DNA of 11,957 bases, from positions 1-11,957 of the forward strand of contig JANLQJ010000317.1 of assembly GCA_031367715.1 (NCBI GenBank). The letters are read 5' to 3'. A program made the translations under genes and the position numbers. This document shows, one piece after another, positions 1 to 6,782 of this stretch (position 1 is the stretch's first letter; each line of letters starts with the position of its first letter). The notes below the pieces were generated by a model that did no database searches, was not told the origin of the DNA, and saw only the letters and a program-made list of their open reading frames with translations. Origin of the DNA: JANYHF01 sp031367715. GTDB taxonomy: Bacteria > Pseudomonadota > Alphaproteobacteria > Rhizobiales > Hyphomicrobiaceae.

Positions 1-1500
1 CTGCTGGTTGGCGGGATCGATGGGGGTCGGGTTGCTCGGTGGGCTGCCGGGCACGCCATCGGAGGGCGCCTCGGGCAATGGACCGGGCAACGAAAAACTG
101 GCGCTGGTGACGCCACGGGCGAGATCGCGCGATTCGGCGCCGAACGCGACCCGCGTCCAGTGCACCAGATGCTGCGGGCCCATGTTCTCGCCGATCGACG
201 AGCGGCCGAAGAAGCCGGTGCCCACCGTAAAGGTCGGCGCGAGATTGGTGCCGAAACCCGCCGCTCCCTGGCTGCAGGGCGCGTTGACCACGACGCGGTA
301 GACTTCCACCGCCGCAGCGAAGTCGAGAATGGACTGGGCATCGCGCGAATGGATGGCCGAGGAATGCCCGGCACCCTGAAAGCGCAGCACCGCGCGCGCC
401 GTGGCGATGCCTTGCGTGCGGCTGCTCGCGGTGAACATCGCCAGCACCGGACAAAGTTTCTCGCGCGACAATGGCTCGTCGACGCCGATCAGCTCGATCG
501 GGGTTATCAGCACACGGGTCTTGGCCGGCACCTTGATGCCCGCTTTGGCCGCGATCCAGGCCGCGTCGCGCCCCAGCGCTTCGACGTTGAAACCGCGCTC
601 GTGGAACAGATAGCTGCGCAACGCGTTGGTTTCGGCCTCGTTGCAGATGTAGCAGCCAGCCTTGGACAATTCGCGTTGTAGATCGTCCGCGATGCCCTCA
701 TGGGCGATCAGCACGCTCTCGTTTGTGCAGAGCACGGAGTTATCGAAACTCTTGCTTTCCACCAGGCACCAGGCGGCATGCTTGAGGTCGGCGCTGGAAT
801 CCACATAGCACGGCGCATTGCCCGGCCCCACGCCCAGCGCCGGATTGGACGAGGAATAAGCCGAACGCACCATGGCCGAGCCGCCGGTGGCCAGGATCAC
901 ATCGGTGCGCTCCGAGCGCATGAACTGTTCTATGAGCGGGATGGCCGGTTTTTCCACCACCTGGATGATGCCGTCCGGCGCGCCGGCCGCCTCGGCCACC
1001 TTGGCCAGCATGCGGGCCGCATCCACGCAGCATTCGCGCGCCGCCGGATGGGGCGACAGGACAATGGCGTTGCGCGTCAGCAGCGCGCAGATGATCTTGA
1101 AATTGATGGTGGCGATGGGATTGGTCGACGGCACCAGCGCAAAGATCACGCCGGCCGGGCGCGGCACTTCGACGACGCCGGTCGCCGGATCGGTGCGCGG
1201 GTTCACGAAATCCCAACCACGGTAATAGTCGAGAAAGGCCCGGCTGGTCAGCTCGTTCTTGATCTTCTTGTGCGCGACCACGCCGAAGCCAGTCTCGCGC
1301 ACCGCCCACTCGGCATAGGCCTCGGCTTTGCTGAAGGCGGCGTCGGCGACGGCCTGGGTGATTGCGAGCACACGCGTGCGATCATAACGCTGGTAAACCT
1401 CGCCGGCCCAGCGCGCGCGTTCGAGCACGGTCTCGGCCTGCGCGGCGAGAGCGGCGGGCGTGCCGCTGATGTCGATCAGGAGTTGGGAGGGCTCAGCCAT
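1..1500 (-). CDS. CoA-acylating aldehyde dehydrogenase, C-terminus cut by window edge
   Basis: This is an aldehyde dehydrogenase superfamily protein of the acylating (EutE/PduP/SauS-like) branch, expected to oxidise an aldehyde to an acyl-CoA with NAD and CoA. The frame is open from the ATG at 1500 to base 1 (500 codons), so the end is missing. GGAGG lies 8 nt before the ATG. Visible motifs are a cofactor-fold segment VPSTNPIATINFK (about residues 123-135), ILATGGSAMVRSAYSSSNPA (about 202-221), GVGPGNAPCYVD (about 223-234), and the catalytic cysteine in SKSFDNSVLCTNES, Cys258. EutE-type enzymes usually stop shortly after the region matching residue 455. Here about 40 further residues follow, rich in Pro, Ser and Gly (bases 1 to about 145), which suggests a linker to an appended peptide. 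It lies downstream of a class III aminotransferase on the same strand, so it probably uses the aldehyde made by that enzyme. Sulfoacetaldehyde, acetaldehyde and propionaldehyde are all possible substrates. The family call is firm and the substrate is unknown. Confidence 0.88.
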   Translation of the reverse strand, partial: MAEPSQLLIDISGTPAALAAQAETVLERARWAGEVYQRYDRTRVLAITQAVADAAFSKAEAYAEWAVRETGFGVVAHKKIKNELTSRAFLDYYRGWDFVNPRTDPATGVVEVPRPAGVIFALVPSTNPIATINFKIICALLTRNAIVLSPHPAARECCVDAARMLAKVAEAAGAPDGIIQVVEKPAIPLIEQFMRSERTDVILATGGSAMVRSAYSSSNPALGVGPGNAPCYVDSSADLKHAAWCLVESKSFDNSVLCTNESVLIAHEGIADDLQRELSKAGCYICNEAETNALRSYLFHERGFNVEALGRDAAWIAAKAGIKVPAKTRVLITPIELIGVDEPLSREKLCPVLAMFTASSRTQGIATARAVLRFQGAGHSSAIHSRDAQSILDFAAAVEVYRVVVNAPCSQGAAGFGTNLAPTFTVGTGFFGRSSIGENMGPQHLVHWTRVAFGAESRDLARGVTSASFSLPGPLPEAPSDGVPGSPPSNPTPIDPANQQ

Positions 1501-1525
1501 GTTGGCAGCCTCCGCGCACGCATTC

Positions 1526-1614
1526 GTCATTCCGGCGCAGGCCGGGACCTGTCCATGCCTCGATAGATGTGGCCGCCAGGAGCTTGGACGGGTCCCGGCC
1601 TGCGCCGGGATGAC
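1526..1614. repeat. Long inverted repeat (REP-like palindrome) between two operon genes
   Basis: Two 30-nt arms, 1526-1555 and 1585-1614, are reverse complements with two mismatches, separated by a 29-nt spacer. The arm core reads CCGGCGCAGGCCGGGACC. Short palindromes of this type (GTCAT-CCGGCGCAGGCCGG) are scattered through many alphaproteobacterial genomes. The transcript of the aminotransferase-dehydrogenase pair would form a strong hairpin here, which could stabilise the upstream message or reduce read-through. No T-tract follows the right arm, so it is not a classic rho-independent terminator. Confidence 0.85.
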
Positions 1615-1641
1615 GGTGGTGGATGTGGGGCGCGCGCAGCG

Positions 1642-2913
1642 TCACATAGCCCTCCGGCTGTTGGCGCCCATGACTTCCTTGCGGGCAGCGGCGATGCCAG
1701 CCTCAACCCGCCGCAGCATCTCCTCGGCCAACCCTTGCGTCATCAGGATGCCCGGTTTGAACTGCAGCACGCGCGGATCGAGGGTGGAGAAGATCGCCCA
1801 CACGCCGTTGCGATAAAGGTGCTTCATCACCGGCTTGGCGCCCTCGGGGTGGTTGAACTCCAACCCCATCACCACGCCATGCTGGCGGATGCCGATGAAC
1901 CAATCGGGGTACTGCGCCTGGATCTGGTTCAGCCCGGCGCGCACATAATCGGCGATGTAGCGCACCATCGACACCACTTCGGGCCGCTGCGTGATCTCCA
2001 GCACTTTCATCGCGACGCAACAGCCGATTTCGGCCCCACCAGAGGTGGAGATGTGGCCAAAACCGTCCTCGGTCAGCCAACCAGCATATTTCTTGGAGAT
2101 GATCGCCGCCGAGATCGGATAGATGCCGCCGGTGATCGCCTTGCCCACCACCATGATGTCCGGCTCGATGCCGTATTTCATCACGCCCCACATCAGGCCG
2201 GTGCGCATGAAACCGGTCTGCACCTCGTCGGCGATGTAGAGGGCGTCGTAGCGCTCGCACAGCCGTTTTACGCCGGGAAGATATCCCTCTTTGGGCATCG
2301 GGAACCCGTAGGTCGCCGGGATCGTCTCCATGATGACGGCGGCCACGTCGCGCCGCTTCAGCGCGTCCTCCATGGCGTTCAGATCGTTGAACGGCACTTG
2401 GATGAAGTCGCCCGCCGTATCCTCGCTCAGGAACAGCTTGGAAAACCGCGCATCGCCCGCCTGCACCGCCAGCCCGGTATGGCCATGATAGGCCTTCGCG
2501 ATCGAGACGATTTTCTTCTTCTTGGTGGCATTGCGGGCAGTTTTGATCGCGATATCGATCGCCTCGGCGCCGCCCGCGCCATAAACCGTATACTGGAGAT
2601 CTCCGGGAGAACAGGCCGCCAACGCTTCGGCCAGAGCCGTGCGGGCGAGCGCTGGAAAATGGTGGTTGCCCATGTCGAAGCGCTGCGCGGCCGCCGTCAT
2701 GACCGCGATCAACTCAGGGTTGCGATGACCCAGATTGTAGGTGCCGCCGTTCAGATGCACGTCAATGAGACGGCGCCCGTCCATGTCGTACAGATAATAG
2801 CCTTCGCGACGGTCGATGACGAGATCGACGCCCTGGTCCTGCCAGAATTGTGTTTTGCCCGGGTTCCAGAACTCTTTCGATCGTTCCAGGAACTCGGCCT
2901 TGGCATCGCTCAC
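1642..2913 (-). CDS. Class III PLP-dependent aminotransferase-fold enzyme (substrate unknown)
   Basis: A 423-residue fold-type I PLP enzyme of the class III aminotransferase family, with normal family length. It shows a cofactor phosphate-binding region YGAGGAEAIDIAIKTAR (about 111-127), the PLP-stacking motif YHGHTG (142-147), the PLP-nitrogen aspartate in ADEVQTGFMRTG (Asp229), and the Schiff-base lysine in VVGKAITGG (Lys258). The start is a GTG. The next in-frame upstream codons give no better start, and GGGG lies about 12 nt upstream. Class III members include omega-aminotransferases (beta-alanine, taurine, GABA, diamines) and PLP phospho-lyases acting on ethanolamine phosphate or similar amines, so the reaction cannot be read from the motifs. 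The gene is first of a same-strand pair with an acylating aldehyde dehydrogenase 141 nt downstream. This fits conversion of an amine to an aldehyde and then to an acyl-CoA. It diverges from the autotransporter on the other side. Confidence 0.9.
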   Translation of the reverse strand: MSDAKAEFLERSKEFWNPGKTQFWQDQGVDLVIDRREGYYLYDMDGRRLIDVHLNGGTYNLGHRNPELIAVMTAAAQRFDMGNHHFPALARTALAEALAACSPGDLQYTVYGAGGAEAIDIAIKTARNATKKKKIVSIAKAYHGHTGLAVQAGDARFSKLFLSEDTAGDFIQVPFNDLNAMEDALKRRDVAAVIMETIPATYGFPMPKEGYLPGVKRLCERYDALYIADEVQTGFMRTGLMWGVMKYGIEPDIMVVGKAITGGIYPISAAIISKKYAGWLTEDGFGHISTSGGAEIGCCVAMKVLEITQRPEVVSMVRYIADYVRAGLNQIQAQYPDWFIGIRQHGVVMGLEFNHPEGAKPVMKHLYRNGVWAIFSTLDPRVLQFKPGILMTQGLAEEMLRRVEAGIAAARKEVMGANSRRAM

Positions 2914-3015
2914 AAAGGTGCATCCCCAACCGCCGACATCACGGCCTGCTTAACAGATTCGCAGGCCAATGCCGCCCGGCCAGTGAATAATCAGCAATTC
3001 GAGGCGCTTGCGGGA

Positions 3016-3028
3016 TGACATGATGTCA
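3016..3028. promoter_or_regulatory. Short palindrome TGACA-TGA-TGTCA, possible operator
   Basis: A perfect 5+5 nt inverted repeat with a 3-nt centre lies in the divergent gap, about 100 nt before the aminotransferase start. Its size suits a dimeric repressor or activator of the GntR or MarR kind, but such short palindromes also arise by chance and no regulator gene is present in the window. Confidence 0.25.
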
Positions 3029-3123
3029 CTGAGGCCGCAGGGCGCCGAACTGCCGTTGCGTAGATATCACAAGCGGCGAAAATCACAGTTGCGCACCCTC
3101 AGGTTGTACTCCGAATCAGCAGG

Positions 3124-3138
3124 TTAACGCATCGTTAA
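3124..3138 (+). promoter_or_regulatory. Perfect CtrA-type binding box TTAA-N7-TTAA
   Basis: TTAA at 3124-3127 and TTAA at 3135-3138 are separated by exactly 7 nt, each inside a GTTAAC hexamer. This matches the full consensus of the alphaproteobacterial cell-cycle regulator CtrA. In activated promoters the box usually overlaps the -35 region, which would place transcription start near 3165-3180. That supports translation of the autotransporter from the ATG at 3249 rather than from the GTG at 3174. CtrA controls motility and envelope genes in many alphaproteobacteria, which suits an outer-membrane autotransporter. Confidence 0.6.
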
Positions 3139-3248
3139 CAGCGAGGCGCTAGGCCCCCTCGTTCCGCTTTGCCGTGTGCTCATTGCCGATCCGCAGTCTG
3201 CGACCGGCGGCAATGATTGAAGCAGCACTATTTGCGGGGCGACAAAAA

Positions 3249-6200
3249 ATGGCCGGGACCACCAAGGCGAACAACGCGATCATTGCGCTCAGCGCGGGCA
3301 AGCGGTCGGTGCGGCGCAAGCTGTTGATGGCGGGCGTGATGGCGCTAGCGCCGGTGGGGAGTGGAGTGTCGCACGCTGCGCAAGCCTTGCCGGCCGGATG
3401 TTTGCCGGCAAGCGGCGGCCCGACGATCACCTGCACGGGCGATCAGGCCAACGGCTTGGAAGTCCATCAAGGCAACACGCTGATCGTGAAGTCGCTGACC
3501 TCGTCGATCGGAAGCAGCGACCGGCGCCTCGATGACGTAGATGCCGGCATCGATTTCGATACTTACTCAAATTACAAGCTTGCCGCGGACAGCAAGCTCG
3601 ACCCGGCCGCGGTCACACTCGACGCCGATACGACGGGCACAAGTGGCATCTGGGTCGCTTATGCCAGTGGCATAGAAGTTGAGAATTACGGCTCGGCGAC
3701 CACGACGGTAAAGTCCAAGGGCGACATCAACGTCTTTGACGACGAGGGGTACGGCGTCTCGGGCATTGCTGTATTCGCCAGAACGGGCAAGGTCGACGTG
3801 ACATCCGCCAGCAACATCACGCTGACGGCGGATGGCGGCGAGGGCGAGTCCGCCGGCATCATGGTCGCGAGCTATGGCGACATTACCATCAGCAACACCG
3901 GCACGATCGCGACCACCAACGCCAGCATGTACGACCAGGTCGCTGGACTACATGCCAGATCACAGGGCATGTACGGGTACGACGGAGGGTCCGGCTCGGC
4001 TGGTATGAACCCCGGCGACTCGGGCAGCTCAGGCCAAGCGGGAGAGACTGGCGGAGCAGGCGGCGATATCACCATAGTATCGTCCGGCAAAATCACTGGG
4101 TCCGGCCAGGGCGCAGGCATTGTTGCGGAGACCGCCGGCGGACAGGGCGGACGAGGCGGGCAGGGCGGCAAAGGCGCTGATGGCGACACAAGCAGCGTGG
4201 GCGGCAACGGTGGAAACGGCGGCGCGGGCGGCGACGGCGGCAGGGGCGGCGACGTTGCAGTCACGGCTTCGGGCGCTATCAGCCAATGGGGCAGCTGGGT
4301 CACCGGCATCTTTGCCTCGAGCACGGGTGGCTCTGGCGGAAGTGGCGGCGAGCCCGGCCTGGCTGGCAGTGGGTTTGAAGGCTCTGCTGCGACACGCGGC
4401 GCGGACGGCAATGGCGGCGACGGCGGCGGCGTAACGGTCGTATCGAGCGCGAACATCGCTGTGACTGGCGAGGACGCGACCGGCATCCGGGCCGAGAGTT
4501 CCGGCGGTTGGGCGCCCGAGGGCGGCTGGGAAGGCTCGGGCAACACTGTCCACGTCACCAACAGCGGCATGATCACCACGAACGGCCCCGGCGCTACGGG
4601 CATTTCCGTGGCCAGTCTCGGCGGCGAGATGGGCGGCGCGACGGTCGACAATTCCGGGACCATCTCGAACGCACATGTCACGTCCGGCACTAGCAACAAC
4701 CGGGTCGTGACCACAGCTGGCGTGGCGTTCGAGGGCGGTTCCGACAACGTCCTGAACAACTCGGGGACCATCGACAGCACAGGCATCTTTGACAAATACG
4801 GACCACGGTTCGCGGTCACGGCTGAGGGCTACACCGCAGTCAACAACACCGGCACGATCAACGGCAGCATTGATCTGATTGGACTTTCCCCTGCAGTGAT
4901 CGACACTCTTGTCTACCATTCGAATTCAGTCTCGTCCTACGCGGACTTCCTCGCACTGCTGCACATGGACGGAAACTCCTTCAACAACGACCAAGGCGGC
5001 ACGTTCAATGCCGGCATTCTGGTGGCGTTGGGTGAAGGCAGCTCGTTGACCAACGCTGGCATCATGGCGACGGGCGGTGATGGCTATGGGGATTTTAATC
5101 TCGGTGATTTCCAGGTCAGCAGCCTCGGAACCGTTTTGGTTGGCAATTTCAACCAAACAGCTACTGGCCAACTTAACATCGGCCTGAACGTCGCCGACAA
5201 CACAGCAAGCGGACTCTACGTGCTGGGCGATGCTGCTCTTGCCGGCACGATAGCCGTGACGCCGACGACGCTTTCCACGAGGAGCATCTTTACCCCGCTC
5301 GTTTCGACCGTTGGCATCGACACTGAAAGCGACTTTCCGATCGTGCCAACCGCCGGCCTCACGAACAATGGCGTTGCGTTGTCCGCCTCGCCGGCCCTGC
5401 ACGCCAGCCTTGAGTGGCAGCCCTTGGAAGCGGCCAGCACCACGACGACGCCGCCCGACCTGAGGTACACCTCAGTTTCGTTGGCGTCCAGCGGCATCGA
5501 TTTCGGCACGGTCAAAGGATTGACCGCCACGGAACAACTGATGGCCGATCAGCTGCAACAGAAGTTCAATGCAGAACACCCGGAAATGCACACCGATTCG
5601 GCGACCACTGATGGGTCCACAGACAAGCTCTTCCTCGCCCTGCTGTCGCCGATGGAACTGGCGCAATACAAAGCGGCGCTGGATAAGCTCACCAGCAGCG
5701 CGACCGCAGGCGCCGGTTCGGGCGGCTCGTCGTCCACCACCAGCAACCAGTTCACCAACGCCATGCTGAGCTGCCGTCAGGCAACCGGCGCCTACGCCTA
5801 CATCCGCGAAGGCCAATGTTCGTGGGCGCAGTTGAAGCAGCGCGTCACCGACCGCTCGCTGACGGTCGATGCGCCCGGCAGCCGCACCTATGTCACCAGT
5901 TTGTCGGCTGGCGTACAAAAGAGCATCGGCGGCGGTTGGTTCGCAGGGTTTGGTCTGGGCTATGCCCATGACGACATCGGCACCACCGACAACACGTCAT
6001 CCAGTGGCAACGCCGCCATGGCTGGCGTCGTTGTGAAATATGCGCCTGGTCCGGTCAGCTTGGCTCTTGCCCTCGATGCGGGCATGGGCTGGAACGACAA
6101 CAAGCGCAAAACTGTTGGCAACGATGCCGTTTCCAGCAACTCCCAGAACCATTTCGGCGCCCAGCTGCGAGCGGCCTATCTCATCGATCACGGCCTCTGG

Positions 6201-6617
6201 TACGCCAAGCCAATGGTCGATCTCAACGTCACGATGCTCAACATCGGCGGCTATACCGAGACCGGCGGCGTCGGCAACCTGACCGTCATGGACAGCAAGA
6301 CGACCATTCTCAGCGTGTCCCCCGCCATCGAGTTCGGCGGCCAGTTCAAGCTCGCCAATGGCGCGCTGGTGCGTCCGTACTCGAAGGTGGGTCTGACCTT
6401 CTTCGGCGATACCTCGATCGGCACGACGGCGCATCTGGTCGGCACCACCGGCGACTTCAGCGTCTCCAGCACCGGCGACCGCACCCTGGTGGATCTGACC
6501 TCGGGTCTCGATATCCTGGCCACCGACGGCATGACGTTGCGTCTCAACACCGAAAGCCACTTCGGTGCCACCACGCGCGACCTCAGTGCCAGCGCCAAGG
6601 TCGGCTGGAGCTTCTAG
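3249..6617 (+). CDS. Large autotransporter (type Va) with Gly-rich beta-helix passenger
   Basis: An outer-membrane autotransporter of about 1122 residues. The N-terminus has a long basic leader, then KRSVRRKLLMAGVMALAP and a likely cleavage after SHA or AQA (about residues 43-46): an extended Sec signal peptide. The mature protein opens with a cysteine pair (GCLPASGGPTITC). The passenger (about 50-830) is rich in Thr, Ser, Gly and Asn, with repeated short beta-strand modules typical of a right-handed beta-helix. It includes three Gly-Gly-X inserts (about residues 243-272, 299-334 and 362-393). A second cysteine pair (about 842 and 855) precedes the beta-barrel (about 877-1122), which has alternating aromatic and glycine strands and ends in KVGWSF, with the C-terminal Phe used for outer-membrane insertion. 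The start at ATG 3249 is chosen for the signal peptide and the promoter position; GTG 3174 and ATG 3213 are in-frame alternatives. Adhesion or biofilm function is likely from the family but unproven. No protease or lipase motif was seen. Confidence 0.9.
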   Translation: MAGTTKANNAIIALSAGKRSVRRKLLMAGVMALAPVGSGVSHAAQALPAGCLPASGGPTITCTGDQANGLEVHQGNTLIVKSLTSSIGSSDRRLDDVDAGIDFDTYSNYKLAADSKLDPAAVTLDADTTGTSGIWVAYASGIEVENYGSATTTVKSKGDINVFDDEGYGVSGIAVFARTGKVDVTSASNITLTADGGEGESAGIMVASYGDITISNTGTIATTNASMYDQVAGLHARSQGMYGYDGGSGSAGMNPGDSGSSGQAGETGGAGGDITIVSSGKITGSGQGAGIVAETAGGQGGRGGQGGKGADGDTSSVGGNGGNGGAGGDGGRGGDVAVTASGAISQWGSWVTGIFASSTGGSGGSGGEPGLAGSGFEGSAATRGADGNGGDGGGVTVVSSANIAVTGEDATGIRAESSGGWAPEGGWEGSGNTVHVTNSGMITTNGPGATGISVASLGGEMGGATVDNSGTISNAHVTSGTSNNRVVTTAGVAFEGGSDNVLNNSGTIDSTGIFDKYGPRFAVTAEGYTAVNNTGTINGSIDLIGLSPAVIDTLVYHSNSVSSYADFLALLHMDGNSFNNDQGGTFNAGILVALGEGSSLTNAGIMATGGDGYGDFNLGDFQVSSLGTVLVGNFNQTATGQLNIGLNVADNTASGLYVLGDAALAGTIAVTPTTLSTRSIFTPLVSTVGIDTESDFPIVPTAGLTNNGVALSASPALHASLEWQPLEAASTTTTPPDLRYTSVSLASSGIDFGTVKGLTATEQLMADQLQQKFNAEHPEMHTDSATTDGSTDKLFLALLSPMELAQYKAALDKLTSSATAGAGSGGSSSTTSNQFTNAMLSCRQATGAYAYIREGQCSWAQLKQRVTDRSLTVDAPGSRTYVTSLSAGVQKSIGGGWFAGFGLGYAHDDIGTTDNTSSSGNAAMAGVVVKYAPGPVSLALALDAGMGWNDNKRKTVGNDAVSSNSQNHFGAQLRAAYLIDHGLWYAKPMVDLNVTMLNIGGYTETGGVGNLTVMDSKTTILSVSPAIEFGGQFKLANGALVRPYSKVGLTFFGDTSIGTTAHLVGTTGDFSVSSTGDRTLVDLTSGLDILATDGMTLRLNTESHFGATTRDLSASAKVGWSF
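3633..4625 (+). repeat. Eight degenerate coding repeats in the autotransporter passenger
   Basis: The translated segment contains about eight modules of 26-30 residues, each ending in a (S/T/A)-G-(I/L)-x-(V/A)-x-(A/S) turn. Examples are TSGIWVAYASG, VSGIAVFARTG, SAGIMVASYG, GAGIVAETAGG, VTGIFASSTGG, ATGIRAESSGG and ATGISVASLGG. Clear module positions are 3789-3878, 3879-3968, 4065-4142, 4251-4331, 4428-4508 and 4542-4625. The gaps between the later ones hold Gly-rich inserts encoded by GGC-heavy DNA. Each module probably forms one or more rungs of a beta-helix with the Gly-rich inserts as external loops at the same turn. Confidence 0.75.
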
Positions 6618-6623
6618 TGTCGC

Positions 6624-6672
6624 AACGCATTCAATGCGTTTCCATCAGTACATCCTCGGGCTAGTCCCGAGG
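6624..6672 (+). terminator. Two tandem small hairpins after the autotransporter
   Basis: Just after the autotransporter stop lie two perfect 7-bp stems: AACGCAT-TCA-ATGCGTT (6624-6640) and CCTCGGG-CTAGT-CCCGAGG (6654-6672). Neither is followed by a strong T-run, so as a rho-independent terminator this is weak. Two consecutive hairpins at a gene end still suggest transcript termination or 3'-end protection. Confidence 0.4.
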
Positions 6673-6713
6673 ACCCATCGGTCACTCTGCTTCGGTTTGC
6701 CGGCACGAAAGCA

Positions 6714-6782
6714 CAGCCAAGACCATTGAAAATTGCTATTGGCTGGGCAGTTTTTCCAATCGTAGCTTGTGCCGAGGTTGCC
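6714..6782 (+). promoter_or_regulatory. AT-rich leader upstream of alr with a 7-bp hairpin
   Basis: CAGCCAA (6714-6720) and TTGGCTG (6739-6745) can pair around an 18-nt loop, and a TTTTT run lies at 6751-6755. The stretch is clearly more AT-rich than its surroundings. It probably contains the alr promoter, or a leader or terminator structure, but no convincing -35/-10 pair could be assigned. Confidence 0.3.

Larger units (their letters stand above)
2914..3248. other. Divergent intergenic regulatory region
   Basis: This gap separates the start of the aminotransferase (minus strand) from the chosen start of the autotransporter (plus strand). It is less GC-rich than the flanking genes, with AT-containing stretches around 2985-3000 and 3060-3140. 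It must hold both promoters. The recognisable elements are a CtrA-type box at 3124-3138 and a small palindrome at 3016-3028, listed separately. If translation began at the alternative GTG at 3174, the last 75 nt would be coding. Confidence 0.6.

Noticed and set aside
700..1566. Plus-strand open frame of 288 codons opposite the aldehyde dehydrogenase
   Set aside because: The minus-strand frame carries the full dehydrogenase motif set including the catalytic Cys; the plus-strand product has shadow-type composition.
1567..3018. Long plus-strand open frame (483 codons) opposite the aminotransferase
   Set aside because: It is antisense to a gene with intact PLP motifs, and its translation is rich in His, Arg and Asp with no recognisable domain; this is a usual GC-rich shadow.
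3174..3248. Upstream GTG start giving 25 more residues to the autotransporter
   Set aside because: It would put a long non-signal-like stretch before the signal peptide and would lie at or before the transcription start expected from the CtrA-type box. Kept only as an alternative.
4135..4255. GGC-rich tract considered as a CRISPR or tandem satellite
   Set aside because: It is in frame within the autotransporter, has no constant repeat-spacer pattern, and reads as Gly-Gly-X protein sequence.
3872..4919. Two minus-strand open frames (315 and 296 codons) opposite the Gly-rich passenger, one Pro-rich
   Set aside because: They mirror the GGC-rich sense codons, which read as Pro or Ala on the other strand. 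Signal peptide, modules and barrel all belong to the plus-strand frame.
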